64,000 bases of DNA from Nocardioides bizhenqiangii (lineage in GTDB: Bacteria; Actinomycetota; Actinomycetes; Propionibacteriales; Nocardioidaceae), in assembly GCF_034661235.1 (NCBI RefSeq), contig NZ_CP141059.1, positions 372,001-436,000 of the forward strand. Reading direction: 5' to 3'. Below are positions 8,847-17,750 of this stretch, one piece after another. The translations under genes and the position numbers were made by a program. How positions within the stretch are numbered: the first letter of the stretch is position 1; the number at the start of each line of letters is the position of its first letter. The notes under the pieces were generated by a model. The model was given only the letters and a program-made list of their open reading frames with translations, had not been told where the DNA came from and ran no database searches.

Positions 8847-9587
8847 TCAGGAACCGTGCTCGCGCGTGATGTCCGCGGTCATCGTCATGTCGCCGATGGA
8901 GCTCGTGAGCACCATCGAGACCGCCACCCGCCGTCCGCCCTCGCTCACGGTGACCGACCACGGGCCGCTGTCGGTGTAGCAGTAGAAGTAGTCCGTGTCC
9001 TCGTCGAGCTCCAGGTATGCCTCGTCGTAGGCCAGCGCCGCCCCTGCCGCCTCGCGCTCGCGCGAGATCGCCAACAGGTCGTAGCTGCCGTCTCCGGTGT
9101 ACCCGGGGACCTGGAACCGCCAGCTGGCCAGCCGATGGCTCCCCAGTGACACCGCGTTCCCGGTCTGGGGGTGCAGCTCGACCGACAGGTAGGGCCGGTA
9201 CGCGTAGGGGTCCGGGTCGGTGTACTCGGGGTCCGGGCCGTCCGGTGTGACCACCTCCCAGCGCAGGTGCATGGGGCCGAACCAGGCGTCCTCCGCCCAC
9301 CCCGTCACTCGCATCTGGACCTGTGCCACCGGGAGCGCCGCGATCTCGTCGCGGAGCCTCTGGAGCCTGTCCTCCTCGGCCTGGCGCTGGCTCTCCTCCT
9401 GCTTGTCCTTCCACTTCGCGAGTCCGGGGAACGCCGTCCGCACCAGCTGTTCGCCCGCCTGGTCCTTGGCCTCCCGCTCGGTCGCGTCCGCATCGGCCGA
9501 GGCGCTCGCCGCCTTCTGGCTGTCGCTGGACAGCATCTCGGTGGCCTTCGACTTCGCCCACTGCTTGGCCAGGTCTCCCAGTCCCAT
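8847..9587 (-). CDS. Hypothetical cytoplasmic protein with N-terminal coiled coil
   Basis: 246 residues. ATG at 9587 is preceded by GGAGGAAGAC, a strong Shine-Dalgarno at normal spacing, so the long upstream open frame is not used. Residues about 10-75 are rich in Ala/Glu/Lys/Gln (KWKDKQEESQRQAEEDRLQ) and likely form a coiled coil. The rest is a beta-rich domain with many Tyr/Trp/Asp (YTDPDPYAYRPYLS, DEDTDYFYCYTD). No signal peptide or membrane segment. I do not recognise a family. It converges with the antiporter gene (34 bp apart). Confidence 0.72.
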   Translation of the reverse strand: MGLGDLAKQWAKSKATEMLSSDSQKAASASADADATEREAKDQAGEQLVRTAFPGLAKWKDKQEESQRQAEEDRLQRLRDEIAALPVAQVQMRVTGWAEDAWFGPMHLRWEVVTPDGPDPEYTDPDPYAYRPYLSVELHPQTGNAVSLGSHRLASWRFQVPGYTGDGSYDLLAISREREAAGAALAYDEAYLELDEDTDYFYCYTDSGPWSVTVSEGGRRVAVSMVLTSSIGDMTMTADITREHGS

Positions 9588-10029
9588 GTCTTCCTCCCGC
9601 ATGTCGAGCCTCGCGGGTATCACGCTACGTCCGGAACGAGCCCGTCGCGCGGGTCCTGAGAAAGTCCACGCCGAGACCTGCATCCCGTACCGACTGACGG
9701 CCGGACGGCTCTCGGCGATCGCGGTGCGGGTGACTGCCTGACCCCGCCGGTCCAAGAGCTGTGCGGGGCGGACCTGGCGCTCGCGCGGCAGTGCAGCCTG
9801 GTCTCGATCAAGCACCTGGCTGCTGATGCGTTGGATCTGGGCACCGGCTGCCGCTGGTGTGCACTTGCGGTCAAGGATGAAGCCCGACGACGTGACGCAG
9901 TTGACAACCTCAACGGCCACGCCGGCACGCTCTACCGCGCCGAGGTCAGCGACCTCGACACCGCCGAGCCTCTCCCCGCAGCCGCAGCCGCAGCCGCAGC
10001 CGCGGCCGCTGGCCTTTCGCTCGCCCCTT
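9588..10029. other. Gene-free stretch with GCAGCC microsatellite
   Basis: No gene I can support between the two minus-strand genes. A short run of GCAGCC hexamers lies at about 9976-10010 and produces poly-Ala or Pro-Gln in overlapping open frames. One plus-strand frame stays open from 9660 to 10145 but has no ATG/GTG start and runs antisense into the next gene. The promoter of the coiled-coil gene should lie near 9600-9650. Confidence 0.5.
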
Positions 10030-11172
10030 TCAGCGCGTCGACAGGGAGGGGACGGCCTGCTTCCGGGCCTGCTGCCCCGCGACGCCGATCGGAGAGCGTG
10101 TCCGGGGGCACGCGGCGACGTCCGGCACCAGGCGGAACCTGGTGATGGCGCGGTAGTGCTTGCCTTCGGGGAGAGGCCCGGTCTGGGCCCCGTACGCGCC
10201 ACCGGCATCGGTCTTGTCCCCGACCAGGTGACGATCGCTACCCACGTACCAGCGCACCCAGACCTTGGTCCCGGTCGCCGCGCACGCAGGGGCCGAGGAG
10301 GAGAGCAACCCGTTCACGCTCTGGCCGGCGAGCGACGCGGTGAGCGAGCGACTCGCCAGCGGGCAGCCCTGGGCCCTCACCACGTTCGGATCCCCCGCCA
10401 GGGTGGAGCAGGCGTCGGCGCCATCCGCGATGGTGTCGTTGTCGTCGTCGGCGTCGCAGGCGTCTCCCGCTCCGTCGCCGTCGTGATCGTCCTGTCCCGG
10501 GTTGGGCACGCCCGGACAGTTGTCCAGACCCGTCAGTTCCCCGTCGGCGAAGAGCACGAAGTGGGAGTTCGGGAAGCCCAAGCTGGCAGCGGCCGTCGGC
10601 TCGGCTATCCCACAGTCCGGCGCCGCGATGTAGGAGGGGCCGCTCTGACCGTCGGCGTTCGCCCCGAGGAAGAAGCTGTGGTCCGCAGCCTGGCCGTTGG
10701 GCGTGAACAGTGCCACCACCAGGTCGGTCGTGGAGGGATCGGCGACCGTCGCGCTCACCGGGACGGTCTTGATCGTGCCAGCGTCGCTGTTGACCACCGT
10801 GGTCGGCACGTCCGCGAGCAGGGTCAGGTCGGCGAACGTCATCGTCGGGTCCGACGCCGCGATCGTGAAGACGCGCACCGAGGCCGGCTGGGAGGGGTCA
10901 GCCCCTGACAGCGCGGACTCGACGCCGAAGCTCACCGACGAGACGTGGAACCCGGCGTCCACCCCGTGGGCGCCGTCGAGGTCGAAGCGCCGCAGGTAGG
11001 TGTTGTCCGTGTGCTCGCTGCCGGCGTTGCACGAGAAGCCGACACCCGGCGTGATGGTGTCGGTGGAGTTCTGCTTGATGGTCAGCGCCGCCGCTGGAGT
11101 CGCGGACGTGAGGACGAGGCCTAGGGCGACGCCGACACTGACGAGGGCGCGGGCGGTCAACTGTCGGGGCAT
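10030..11172 (-). CDS. Secreted protein with thrombospondin type-3 calcium-binding repeat
   Basis: 380 residues. Sec signal peptide at 1-29 ([20 protein letters not shown], cleavage after ATPAAA). The middle domain is Ser/Thr/Asp-rich and beta-like. Around residues 220-265 there is a thrombospondin type-3 type repeat ([20 protein letters not shown], then [19 protein letters not shown]) expected to bind calcium. A C-terminal region of about 100 residues has paired Cys. Start ATG 11172 with GGAAGG about 9 nt upstream. Exported or cell-surface structural role inferred; enzymatic function not evident. It stands alone, flanked by low-information intergenic DNA on both sides. Confidence 0.78.
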   Translation of the reverse strand: MPRQLTARALVSVGVALGLVLTSATPAAALTIKQNSTDTITPGVGFSCNAGSEHTDNTYLRRFDLDGAHGVDAGFHVSSVSFGVESALSGADPSQPASVRVFTIAASDPTMTFADLTLLADVPTTVVNSDAGTIKTVPVSATVADPSTTDLVVALFTPNGQAADHSFFLGANADGQSGPSYIAAPDCGIAEPTAAASLGFPNSHFVLFADGELTGLDNCPGVPNPGQDDHDGDGAGDACDADDDNDTIADGADACSTLAGDPNVVRAQGCPLASRSLTASLAGQSVNGLLSSSAPACAATGTKVWVRWYVGSDRHLVGDKTDAGGAYGAQTGPLPEGKHYRAITRFRLVPDVAACPRTRSPIGVAGQQARKQAVPSLSTR

Positions 11173-11464
11173 CGATGGCACCTTCCGGGAGGGACAGAAA
11201 GCGCCATCCGGGGCACCAACCGTCTCAACACCGTAGACCGCGTCACGGCTGCGGAAGAACGATTCGCCGAAGTCGGCCGTAGATCCGCCCGATCGGTCTA
11301 GACAGCGGCGCCCGCGACGCGGCGGAACCGCATCGCAGGAACGCCTTGCTTCCATCACCGGCACGCCGATAAGGCGGGTCGTCTTGGTCAGCGTCGTAGA
11401 CGCAACCGACATGGGGAACGAGTGCGGTAGCGACGCTGCTGCCGGTCGCCGAATCCTCGGGCAC
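11173..11464. other. Intergenic stretch without a supportable gene
   Basis: 292 bp upstream of the secreted protein gene. Base composition is less GC-rich than the flanks and the only open frames are short and lack ribosome-binding sites. It should contain the promoter of the secreted protein gene and the end of the reductase transcript unit; I cannot place either confidently. Confidence 0.4.
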
Positions 11465-12067
11465 TCAGCCCCGAAACACCTCATAGGTGAGGTGGGTCGC
11501 CACCGGTGACGTCTCGACCCCGACCTGGCGGAGCCGGTGCCGGCCGACGGCGTCGAAGAGTGGCGTCCCCGCCCCCAGCACCTCGGGCGAGAGATGGATC
11601 CGCAGCTGGTCGAGGAGGCCGGCGGCGAGGCAGCCGCCGACGGTCCGGCCGCCACCCATCACGTAGACGTCGCGGTCGCCTGCCGCCGCCCGCGCCTGCT
11701 CGACCGCTGGGCCGAGGCCGTCGAGCACGAAGGTGAAGTCATGGGAATCCGCGAGCCGGACATGGCTCGGCTGCGTGCTCGTGACGACGAAGAAGGCCGG
11801 TCGTCCGTCCTGGTCGGCGCCGTACCCACGCTCGGCGCTCCATCCGTCGGGGCCGTCCACCGTGTCGAAGGTCTTCCGGCCCATGACCACCGCTCCGGAA
11901 GCGGCTGTCAGCCGCTCCAGCATGCTGCGGTCGACAGAGTCCTTGCTGTCGAGCGCCCATGCGTGCAGGCCCTCGGCGTCGCGGCCGAGCCCGTGCTCGA
12001 GGTCGGCGCCGGGTCCGGTGACGAACCCGTCGAGGGACATGGTGATGTCGCCGATGATGTTGGTCAT
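11465..12067 (-). CDS. Dihydrofolate reductase-like (RibD C-terminal family) protein
   Basis: About 200 residues. N-terminal [17 protein letters not shown] is the RibD-C/DHFR-like signature; [11 protein letters not shown] (near 70) and [18 protein letters not shown] (near 145) are the nucleotide-binding motifs. Family members are NADPH-dependent reductases of unknown physiological substrate, common in actinobacteria; this is not the riboflavin enzyme itself, since the deaminase domain is missing. Start chosen at ATG 12067; a GTG at 12082 would add five residues and neither has a clear ribosome-binding site. It lies 30 bp downstream of the NmrA-like reductase, same strand, probably one transcript. 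Confidence 0.82.
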   Translation of the reverse strand: MTNIIGDITMSLDGFVTGPGADLEHGLGRDAEGLHAWALDSKDSVDRSMLERLTAASGAVVMGRKTFDTVDGPDGWSAERGYGADQDGRPAFFVVTSTQPSHVRLADSHDFTFVLDGLGPAVEQARAAAGDRDVYVMGGGRTVGGCLAAGLLDQLRIHLSPEVLGAGTPLFDAVGRHRLRQVGVETSPVATHLTYEVFRG

Positions 12068-12097
12068 GTCGATGTCGACCACGTGCTGCGCACGGAC

Positions 12098-12964
12098 TCA
12101 TCGGTCTGCGACCGACCCCTGCCCAGGGAAGCTCGCCAGCGCCTCCTCGAGGGTGCGGGCGGGGTGGCCGGTGAGTCGTTCGACGTCGCCGGACACGTGG
12201 GACACCGAGCCGTCGGCGATCGCCGTGTAGGTGCTGACCCACGCGTCGAGCTGGTAGTCGGCCGCATCGGGGTACGCCGCCCGGCGGGAGGCGTAGGCCT
12301 CCGCGACCGTCTCCTCCTCGTAGCGCAGGTCGCGACCCAGCACGGCACCGGCGCGGGCGGCGACCTCGGCCATCGTCAGCGCCTCGGGTCCGGTCAGCTC
12401 GTAGGCGACGTCCGCGTGCGCCTCCGGCGCCTTGAGCACGACAGCAGCGACGTCGGCCACGTCCGCGCGGGCCACCGCCGCGAGCCGCCCGTGCCCGGCC
12501 GGCCCGCGGACCACGCCCGACGCGTCGGCGAACCAGGGGAGCACGTCGGCGTAGAAGTTGTCCCGCAGGAACGTGTAGGTCATACCGGTCCGCGCCGCGG
12601 CATCCCGGATCGCCTGCTCGGTGTCACCGTGGTCCCGCCCGAGCGTGAACGTCGACTCCCGGCCGGCACCGGCGAACGAGGTGTAGACGAGGTGCCGGAC
12701 CCCGGCGGCCGCGGCGGCCTCGACCATGGTGCGGTGCTGCTCACGGCGGGTCGCGGACTCGGCCGCCGACACCAGCAGCAGCGTGGTCACGCCGTCGAGC
12801 GCCGCCTCGGCGGCGGGGCGGTCGTCGTACGACGCCTGGCGGACCTCCCCTCCGAGATCGGGCGCGCGGGACGGGTCGCGCACGACGAGTCGAGGGGACA
12901 GGTCGGCGAGCAGGCGGGCGACCTCTCCGCCGAGGGCTCCGGTGGCACCGGTGATCGCGATCAT
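12098..12964 (-). CDS. NmrA/QOR2-like SDR family NAD(P)-binding oxidoreductase
   Basis: 288 residues. Begins MIAITGATGALGGEVARLL, an atypical-SDR Rossmann glycine motif; HLVYTSFAGAG (near 95) and FLRDNFYADVLPWF (near 140) match the NmrA/quinone oxidoreductase-2 pattern. Such proteins bind NAD(P)(H), and some act as redox sensors rather than enzymes. No catalytic YxxxK is obvious. It is divergent from the metallo-hydrolase gene, with 52 bp between starts. The downstream RibD-like reductase is probably co-transcribed. Confidence 0.85.
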   Translation of the reverse strand: MIAITGATGALGGEVARLLADLSPRLVVRDPSRAPDLGGEVRQASYDDRPAAEAALDGVTTLLLVSAAESATRREQHRTMVEAAAAAGVRHLVYTSFAGAGRESTFTLGRDHGDTEQAIRDAAARTGMTYTFLRDNFYADVLPWFADASGVVRGPAGHGRLAAVARADVADVAAVVLKAPEAHADVAYELTGPEALTMAEVAARAGAVLGRDLRYEEETVAEAYASRRAAYPDAADYQLDAWVSTYTAIADGSVSHVSGDVERLTGHPARTLEEALASFPGQGSVADR

Positions 12965-13004
12965 GGCCGGCCCAACCCGGCGAGGTCGGCAGGCATTCCG
13001 CCGC

Positions 13005-13010
13005 TAGCGT
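13005..13010 (+). promoter_or_regulatory. Candidate leaderless -10 box for metallo-hydrolase gene
   Basis: TAGCGT followed by GAACAC and then the ATG at 13017. This is the clearest example of the TAnnnT-N6-start geometry in the window; TAGCGT also appears in the leaders at 36.5, 45.2 and 46.5 kb. Confidence 0.45.
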
Positions 13011-13016
13011 GAACAC

Positions 13017-13655
13017 ATGCGACTGACCAAGTTCGGCCACTCCTGCGTCCGGGTCGAGCACGACGGCACGGTCCTGGTGCTCGACCCCGGGGTCTTCACC
13101 GACGGCGACGCCGTCGACGGGGCGGACGTCGTCCTGATCACCCACGAGCACCCGGACCACTTCCACCCCGACCACCTGCGCCGGACCGACGCGGCGATCT
13201 TCACGATCGCCGCGGTGGCGGCGCAGGTCCGGGAGCAGGCGCCCGACCTGGGCGAGCGGGTCACCGTGGTCGGCCCCGGCCAGGACTTCGACGCCGGCAC
13301 GATCCCGGTCACCGCCGTCGGCGAGCTGCACGCCGTGATCCACCCCGAGCTGCCGCGCTTCGACAACAGCGGCTACCTGCTCGCACTCGATGACGTCACC
13401 GTCTTCCACCCGGGCGATGCGCTCACCGGGCCCGGCCGTCCCGTCGACGTGCTCCTCGCACCGGTGTGCGCTCCGTGGATGAAGGCGTCCGAGGGCATCG
13501 ACTTCGCACGGTCGGTCCGCGCACCGCGCAACGTGGCGATCCACGACCGCGTCTACTCCGACGCCGGTCTCGGCATCGTCGACGGACACTTCGCCCGGTT
13601 CCTCGGGGCAGCAGGGCAGGAATACGTGCGTCTCGCCGACGGCACCGACCTCTGA
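13017..13655 (+). CDS. MBL-fold metal-dependent hydrolase (UPF0173-like)
   Basis: 212 residues. LTKFGHSCVRVEHDG at the start and THEHPDHFHPDH (near 42) give the metallo-beta-lactamase H-x-H-x-D-H zinc site; GDALTGPG and the late His (NVAIHDR) complete the fold. Similar to the UlaG/UPF0173 group of phosphodiesterase/lactonase-like enzymes; the substrate is unknown. ATG start with a leaderless-type promoter. It is a short single-gene unit, 30 bp before the following membrane-anchored protein gene. Confidence 0.86.
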   Translation: MRLTKFGHSCVRVEHDGTVLVLDPGVFTDGDAVDGADVVLITHEHPDHFHPDHLRRTDAAIFTIAAVAAQVREQAPDLGERVTVVGPGQDFDAGTIPVTAVGELHAVIHPELPRFDNSGYLLALDDVTVFHPGDALTGPGRPVDVLLAPVCAPWMKASEGIDFARSVRAPRNVAIHDRVYSDAGLGIVDGHFARFLGAAGQEYVRLADGTDL

Positions 13656-13685
13656 GGCGCCAGACGGGGCAGGCATGATGGCCCG

Positions 13686-14318
13686 ATGCCCCTGCGTTCC
13701 ACCATCATCGGTGCCGCGTCCGGCGTGGTCCTGCTGGCCGGTGTCGTCGGCTTCGCCGTCGGCCTCCCCGAGGTCACCGGCGACGAGGCGGAGCCGGCGG
13801 CGGAGACCGAGGACCAAGCAGCGGACGCAAGCAGTACGCCGGCTGCCGAGCTGATCCCCGAGTCCCTTCTCGGCGGCGCGCTCGTCCGCTACCCGGAGAT
13901 CGATCCGCAGATGCAGTCGGTGTCCGACGAGGTCGAGCAGTTCGGCGGCGACAAGCTGGCCGACGTCTTCGACACCGACGTCGCGGTCGGCATCTACGCG
14001 ACCCCCGACCTCCAGGTGCAGGTGGCGGTCACCGTCTACAACGGCGAGTCCGGCCTCTTCCTCCAGAAGGGCCCCCCGGTTCCTCCGAACCTGGCCGCGA
14101 GCCAGCAGACGATCAGCGACATCGTCCGGCAGGGCGACAGCGTCTGCATCGCGCAGTGGGAGGCGCAGGCCTTCGAGCAGGAGGGCCCGCCGTTCCAGAC
14201 CCAGTGCCAGCGCGTGGTGGACGGCCGCACCGTCAACGTCTACGCCACCCCCGGGCTCACCATCGAGCAGACCGCCGAGCTCGTCGACGACGTCGTCTCC
14301 CAGGCCGGGCTGGACTAG
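13686..14318 (+). CDS. Hypothetical membrane-anchored or secreted protein
   Basis: 210 residues. N-terminal hydrophobic segment (TIIGAASGVVLLAGVVGFAVG, residues about 5-25) works as a signal anchor; an acidic Ala/Glu/Thr linker (about 30-55) follows, then a soluble extracytoplasmic domain with two Cys (CIAQWEAQAF and TQCQRV) that could form one disulfide. I do not recognise the family. A CATGAT hexamer 6 nt before the ATG could be a leaderless -10 box. It converges with the sigma factor gene. Confidence 0.7.
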   Translation: MPLRSTIIGAASGVVLLAGVVGFAVGLPEVTGDEAEPAAETEDQAADASSTPAAELIPESLLGGALVRYPEIDPQMQSVSDEVEQFGGDKLADVFDTDVAVGIYATPDLQVQVAVTVYNGESGLFLQKGPPVPPNLAASQQTISDIVRQGDSVCIAQWEAQAFEQEGPPFQTQCQRVVDGRTVNVYATPGLTIEQTAELVDDVVSQAGLD

Positions 14319-14331
14319 ACGAGTCCAGCCG

Positions 14332-15219
14332 TCAACGCTGCAGCGTCGTCTCCTCCCCGAGCCGCTGCAGCTTGTGCGGGTTGCGCATGGCGAAGATCCG
14401 CGTGATCAGGCCGTCCTCGACGACGAAGCTCAGCGCCGTGGTGGAGCCGTCGAACGGGATGTCGAGCCGCGCGCCCGGGAGACCGTTGATCGAGATCGGC
14501 ACGCCGGTGAACTCGATGTTGATCCGCTTCGCGGTCCCGAGGAAGGCTGCGACCTTCGAGGCTCCGTGGATCGGCCTGCGCGCCGCCTGGGCGACGCCGC
14601 CGCCGTCGGCGACCATCACCACGTCGGGCGCCAGCACGGCGAGCAGGTCCTGGATGTCGCCGCCCTGCACCGCCGCGAGGAACCGCTCGACCGCCGCCCG
14701 CTGCTCGTCCTGCTTCACCTCCATGCGCGGTCGCCGGGCCGCGACGTGCTCCTTGGCCCGGTGCGCGATCTGGCGGACGGCGGCCGGCGACTTGCCGACC
14801 GCCTCCGCGATCTCCTCGTAGGGGGTGTCGAAGACCTCGCGCAGCACGAAGACCGCGCGTTCGGCGGGCCCCAGCGTCTCGAGCACGGTGAGCATCGCGA
14901 TCGAGACGCTCTCGGCGAGCTCGACGTCCTCAGCGACGTCGGGCGAGGTGAGCAGCGGCTCCGGCAGCCACTCGCCGACGTAGTCCTCCCGCCGGCGTGA
15001 CAGCGACCGCAGCCGGTTGAGCGACTGCCGGGTGACGATGCGGACCAGGTAGGCCCGCGGATCGCGCACCTCGGCCTGGTCGACATCGGACCACCTCAGC
15101 CAGCTCTCCTGGACGACGTCCTCGGCGTCGGCCGCCGAACCGAGCATCTCGTAGGCGACGGTGAAGAGCAGGCGGCGGTGCTCCACGAACGGATCTGCCG
15201 ACGGGGAGGTCACGATCAC
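14332..15219 (-). CDS. sigJ: ECF41-group RNA polymerase sigma factor (SigJ-like)
   Basis: 295 residues. Sigma2 (AYEMLGSAADAEDVVQESW) and sigma4 (YEEIAEAVGKSPAAVRQIAH) are followed by a SnoaL-like C-terminal extension of about 100 residues. The group's diagnostic motifs are present: WLPEPL in the linker, DGGG in the extension, and NPHKL near the C-terminus (a one-residue variant of NPDKL). In ECF41 factors the extension both restrains and assists the sigma, replacing an anti-sigma factor. GTG start overlapping the stop of the upstream carboxymuconolactone-decarboxylase-like gene (GTGA), the standard ECF41 partner. A second GTG two codons later is possible. Confidence 0.92.
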   Translation of the reverse strand: MIVTSPSADPFVEHRRLLFTVAYEMLGSAADAEDVVQESWLRWSDVDQAEVRDPRAYLVRIVTRQSLNRLRSLSRRREDYVGEWLPEPLLTSPDVAEDVELAESVSIAMLTVLETLGPAERAVFVLREVFDTPYEEIAEAVGKSPAAVRQIAHRAKEHVAARRPRMEVKQDEQRAAVERFLAAVQGGDIQDLLAVLAPDVVMVADGGGVAQAARRPIHGASKVAAFLGTAKRINIEFTGVPISINGLPGARLDIPFDGSTTALSFVVEDGLITRIFAMRNPHKLQRLGEETTLQR

Positions 15220-15803
15220 GACCGTACGGCGCTCGCGGTCGGCTCGGCGAGCGGCTTCAGGCCGCAGGCCGCGGCAAAGCCGTCCGACTCGATGCCGAGA
15301 GCCACGTTGGGCCGGGTGGTGAAGTTGGCGAAGGCGATGACCGCGGTCAGCTCGACCACCGCCGCGTCACCGAGCTGCTGGCGCAGGCTCGCGACCATCT
15401 CGTCGGTGACCGTGACCGGCGTCCTGCTCATCGCCTCGGCGTAGTCCATGACCTCCCGCTCGAGCGGCGTGAAGACGTCGGACTCCCGCCAGCGCGGCAC
15501 CTCGCGGGCCTTGTCCAGGTCGAGGTTCTTGTTGTGGGCCTCGAAGTAGTTGAAGTCGAGGCACCACGTGCAGCCGATGTACGACGCGACCGCCATGTGC
15601 GCGAAGGTCTTCAGGCCCTCGTCGCACGCGTCCCACTTCTTCAGCTTGCCGCCGAGGCCGCCCATGCTCATCAGCACCTTCTGGTTGTGCCAGTAGACGC
15701 CGAGCGACGACGGCACCTGGCCGAGCGTCTTCTTCATGATCCGCTTGAACATCGCGCCCTTGAAGCCGGTGATCTCGGCCGGGGGGATGCGGGTGTTGCT
15801 CAT
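15216..15803 (-). CDS. Carboxymuconolactone decarboxylase (AhpD-like) family protein, ECF41 partner
   Basis: 195 residues. The CMD/AhpD fold is indicated by AVASYIGCTWCLDFN with the redox CxxC (CTWC, near 78-81) and following His/Asn, and by AFANFTTRPN near the C-terminus. Family members are peroxidase- or disulfide-reductase-like; the exact substrate of ECF41-linked copies is unknown. ATG 15803 has a strong GAGGAGG site 5 nt upstream. It is the first gene of the unit and carries a well-matched ECF41 promoter, so it is the expected target of the sigma factor encoded directly downstream. Confidence 0.88.
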   Translation of the reverse strand: MSNTRIPPAEITGFKGAMFKRIMKKTLGQVPSSLGVYWHNQKVLMSMGGLGGKLKKWDACDEGLKTFAHMAVASYIGCTWCLDFNYFEAHNKNLDLDKAREVPRWRESDVFTPLEREVMDYAEAMSRTPVTVTDEMVASLRQQLGDAAVVELTAVIAFANFTTRPNVALGIESDGFAAACGLKPLAEPTASAVRS

Positions 15804-15837
15804 TGTTGCCTCCTCGGTTGCGGTGTGTGCTCATGGA

Positions 15838-15864
15838 GACACCGCAACCGGGAAGGTTGTGACA
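15838..15864 (-). promoter_or_regulatory. ECF41-type promoter
   Basis: On the minus strand TGTCACA (15864-15858), exactly 16 nt, then TGTC (15841-15838). The described ECF41 consensus is TGTCACA-N16-CGTC, so 10 of 11 fixed bases match with ideal spacing. It is 35 bp upstream of the CMD gene start, which fits an autoregulated CMD-sigJ operon. A dispersed repeat begins 11 bp further upstream. Confidence 0.78.
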
Positions 15865-15874
15865 CATACCGATC

Positions 15875-15996
15875 GTCGAGTAGCCCGAGCGCCTGCGCGA
15901 GGGCGTATCGAGACGCCCGCACCCGAACGACGACCTCGAGGCGGACAGGGGTGCTGCGTCTCGATACGTCGCTCGCTGCGCTCGCTCCTACTCGAC
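15875..15996. repeat. Palindromic dispersed repeat, GTCGAGTAG/CTACTCGAC family
   Basis: About 122 bp flanked by GTCGAGTAG and CTACTCGAC, with inner arms GCGTATCGAGACG and CGTCTCGATACG, so the whole element is an imperfect inverted repeat. Purine-pyrimidine alternating stretches (GCTCGCTGCGCTCGCT) lie inside. Related elements occur at 55889-56032 and, inverted in order, inside nuoG at 25882-25980. Non-coding, between the ECF41 promoter and the L,D-transpeptidase gene. Confidence 0.75.
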
Positions 15997-16014
15997 GACC
16001 GGCAGGGGCGCTGC

Positions 16015-16941
16015 TCAGCTCCAGTACACGACGACGGTGTCGCCGATCTGCACCTGGTCGTAGAGCCAGGCGACGCCGTCGTAGTCGCGCGTGTTCACGC
16101 AGCCGTGGGACGCACCGTCGTAGCCGACCGACGCGAAGTCGGGGGAGTAGTGCACGGCCTGGCCGTTGGAGAAGAACATCGCGAAGGGCATCGACGTGTC
16201 GTAGAGGCTCGACACGTGGTCGCGGCTCTTCTGGAACACGCTGAACTCACCCTCGCGGGTCGGGGTCGCCGAGCCGCCGAACCGCGCGTCCATGGTCTTC
16301 AGCACCTCGCCGTCGACGACCCAGCGGAGCGTGTTGCTCGTCTTGTCGACGCAGATCACCCGTCCATCGAGGCAGCGCGGGTCGAGCGCACCGGGGGCGT
16401 TCGTGGTCGTCTGGTTGGTCAGCTCGGCCGGGGTCGGCTCGTTTGTCATGGAGTGGAGACGGTCGAGCGTGCGCCGGTCGACCTCGCCGGTCACCGGGAT
16501 CTCGCGCTTGGCCTGGAAGCCGCGCACCGCCTCGGTGGTGACGTCGCCGTAGTAGCCGGTGACGTCAGCGTTGAACCAGTCGATCTGGGCGAGCCGCGCC
16601 TGGAGCTCGCGGACCTCGTCGCCGGAGTCGCCGGGCGCGATGAGAGCCGGCCCGGGCGTGAGCTCCGGCACGGTCGGCCCCTCGGGCTCATCGGTCGGCT
16701 GATCCGGGTTGCTCGGCTCCTCCGACCGGTCGTCGGTGGCCTCGTCGACCGGTTCGGTCGTCGGCAGGTCCTCCGGCACACCCGGCGGGTCCTCACCGGC
16801 CTGGGCGGGCGTGCTCGCGTCGTCGACGGGGCCCTGCCAGGGGAGGCTCCCGGCCTGGCTCGCCCAGCCGACGCCGTACGCGAGAGCGCACAGCAGAGCC
16901 GCGACGACGGTGACGATGGTGAAGCGGCGGGCGAACGACAT
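16015..16941 (-). CDS. L,D-transpeptidase with peptidoglycan-binding domain
   Basis: 308 residues. Signal anchor at 6-25 ([20 protein letters not shown]), an acidic Pro/Glu/Thr-rich linker (about 35-95) that would span the cell wall, a PG_binding_1 domain (about 100-160; [29 protein letters not shown]) and a YkuD catalytic domain ending in SHGCVN with nucleophile C281 and the upstream His in AVHYSPDF. It forms 3-3 peptidoglycan cross-links or attaches proteins to the wall. ATG 16941 with GAGGA 8 nt upstream. Divergent from menG. Confidence 0.9.
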   Translation of the reverse strand: MSFARRFTIVTVVAALLCALAYGVGWASQAGSLPWQGPVDDASTPAQAGEDPPGVPEDLPTTEPVDEATDDRSEEPSNPDQPTDEPEGPTVPELTPGPALIAPGDSGDEVRELQARLAQIDWFNADVTGYYGDVTTEAVRGFQAKREIPVTGEVDRRTLDRLHSMTNEPTPAELTNQTTTNAPGALDPRCLDGRVICVDKTSNTLRWVVDGEVLKTMDARFGGSATPTREGEFSVFQKSRDHVSSLYDTSMPFAMFFSNGQAVHYSPDFASVGYDGASHGCVNTRDYDGVAWLYDQVQIGDTVVVYWS

Positions 16942-17010
16942 GGCGGGATCCTCGAGGGGTCTTGGTGCTGCGACGTGGGTTGGTACTGAGACGACGCGGA
17001 CGCGGCCCAT

Positions 17011-17054
17011 TTGGTTGCACGGATTGGTTGCAGCGATTTCCCACGGCCTACAGT
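17011..17054 (+). promoter_or_regulatory. menG promoter region with 9-bp direct repeats
   Basis: TACAGT (17049-17054) is 6 nt before the menG GTG, the leaderless spacing seen elsewhere. Upstream, TTGGTTGCA occurs twice exactly (17011-17019 and 17024-17032), 13 bp apart, overlapping where a -35 box would be. The repeats may bind a regulator or simply provide alternative -35 elements. Confidence 0.4.
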
Positions 17055-17060
17055 TCGCGA

Positions 17061-17750
17061 GTGGCCCGCGCAGCACTCGACAAGCAGCCCGCCGACGTGC
17101 GGCGGATGTTCGACGCCGTCGCCAAGCGGTACGACATCACCAACGACGTGCTGTCCTTCGGGCAGGACCGCCGCTGGCGGCGCGAGGTGCTGACGGCCGT
17201 CGACCCGTCGTACGGCGACAAGGTGCTCGACCTCGCCGCCGGCACCGGTACGTCGAGCCAGCCCTTCGCCGACGCCGGCGCGACCGTCGTCCCGTGCGAC
17301 TTCTCGATCGGCATGCTTCAGGTCGGCAAGAAACAGCTGCCGCACCTGCCCTTCACCGCCGGCGACGGCACCAGGCTGCCGTTCGGCGACGGCACCTTCG
17401 ACGCGGTGACCATCTCCTTCGGCCTCCGCAACATCGTCGACCCGGTCAAGGGTCTCGCCGAGCTGCGCCGGGTCACCCGCGCCGGCGGCCGCCTGGTCGT
17501 CTGCGAGTTCAGCCACCCGACCTGGAGCCCCTGGCGCACCGTCTACCTCGAGTACCTGATGAAGGCGCTCCCGACGGTCGCCAAGGCCGTGTCGTCCTCG
17601 CCCGACGCCTACGTCTACCTCGCCGAGTCGATCCGCGCCTGGCCGGACCAGGCCGGCCTGGCCGCGATGATCGGCGAAGCGGGCTGGCAGAACGCCGAGT
17701 GGCGCAACCTCTCCGGCGGCATCGTCGCCCTGCATCGCGCCTCTGTGTAA
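17061..17750 (+). CDS. menG: Demethylmenaquinone methyltransferase
   Basis: SAM-dependent C-methyltransferase (UbiE/MenG), last step of menaquinone synthesis. 229 residues, usual length. [24 protein letters not shown] (residues near 15-38) is the UbiE signature region; [10 protein letters not shown] is the SAM motif [14 protein letters not shown] motif II/III, and [15 protein letters not shown] a late motif. Start chosen at GTG 17061, matching family N-termini; upstream translation is not protein-like. Together with menECD, the polyprenyl synthase and nuo in this window it makes a quinone-respiration neighbourhood. Confidence 0.94.
   Translation: MARAALDKQPADVRRMFDAVAKRYDITNDVLSFGQDRRWRREVLTAVDPSYGDKVLDLAAGTGTSSQPFADAGATVVPCDFSIGMLQVGKKQLPHLPFTAGDGTRLPFGDGTFDAVTISFGLRNIVDPVKGLAELRRVTRAGGRLVVCEFSHPTWSPWRTVYLEYLMKALPTVAKAVSSSPDAYVYLAESIRAWPDQAGLAAMIGEAGWQNAEWRNLSGGIVALHRASV

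Noticed and set aside
9660..10145. Open plus-strand frame with a poly-Ala stretch
   Set aside because: No ATG/GTG start or ribosome-binding site, poly-Ala comes from a hexamer microsatellite, and the 3-prime part is antisense to the secreted protein gene.
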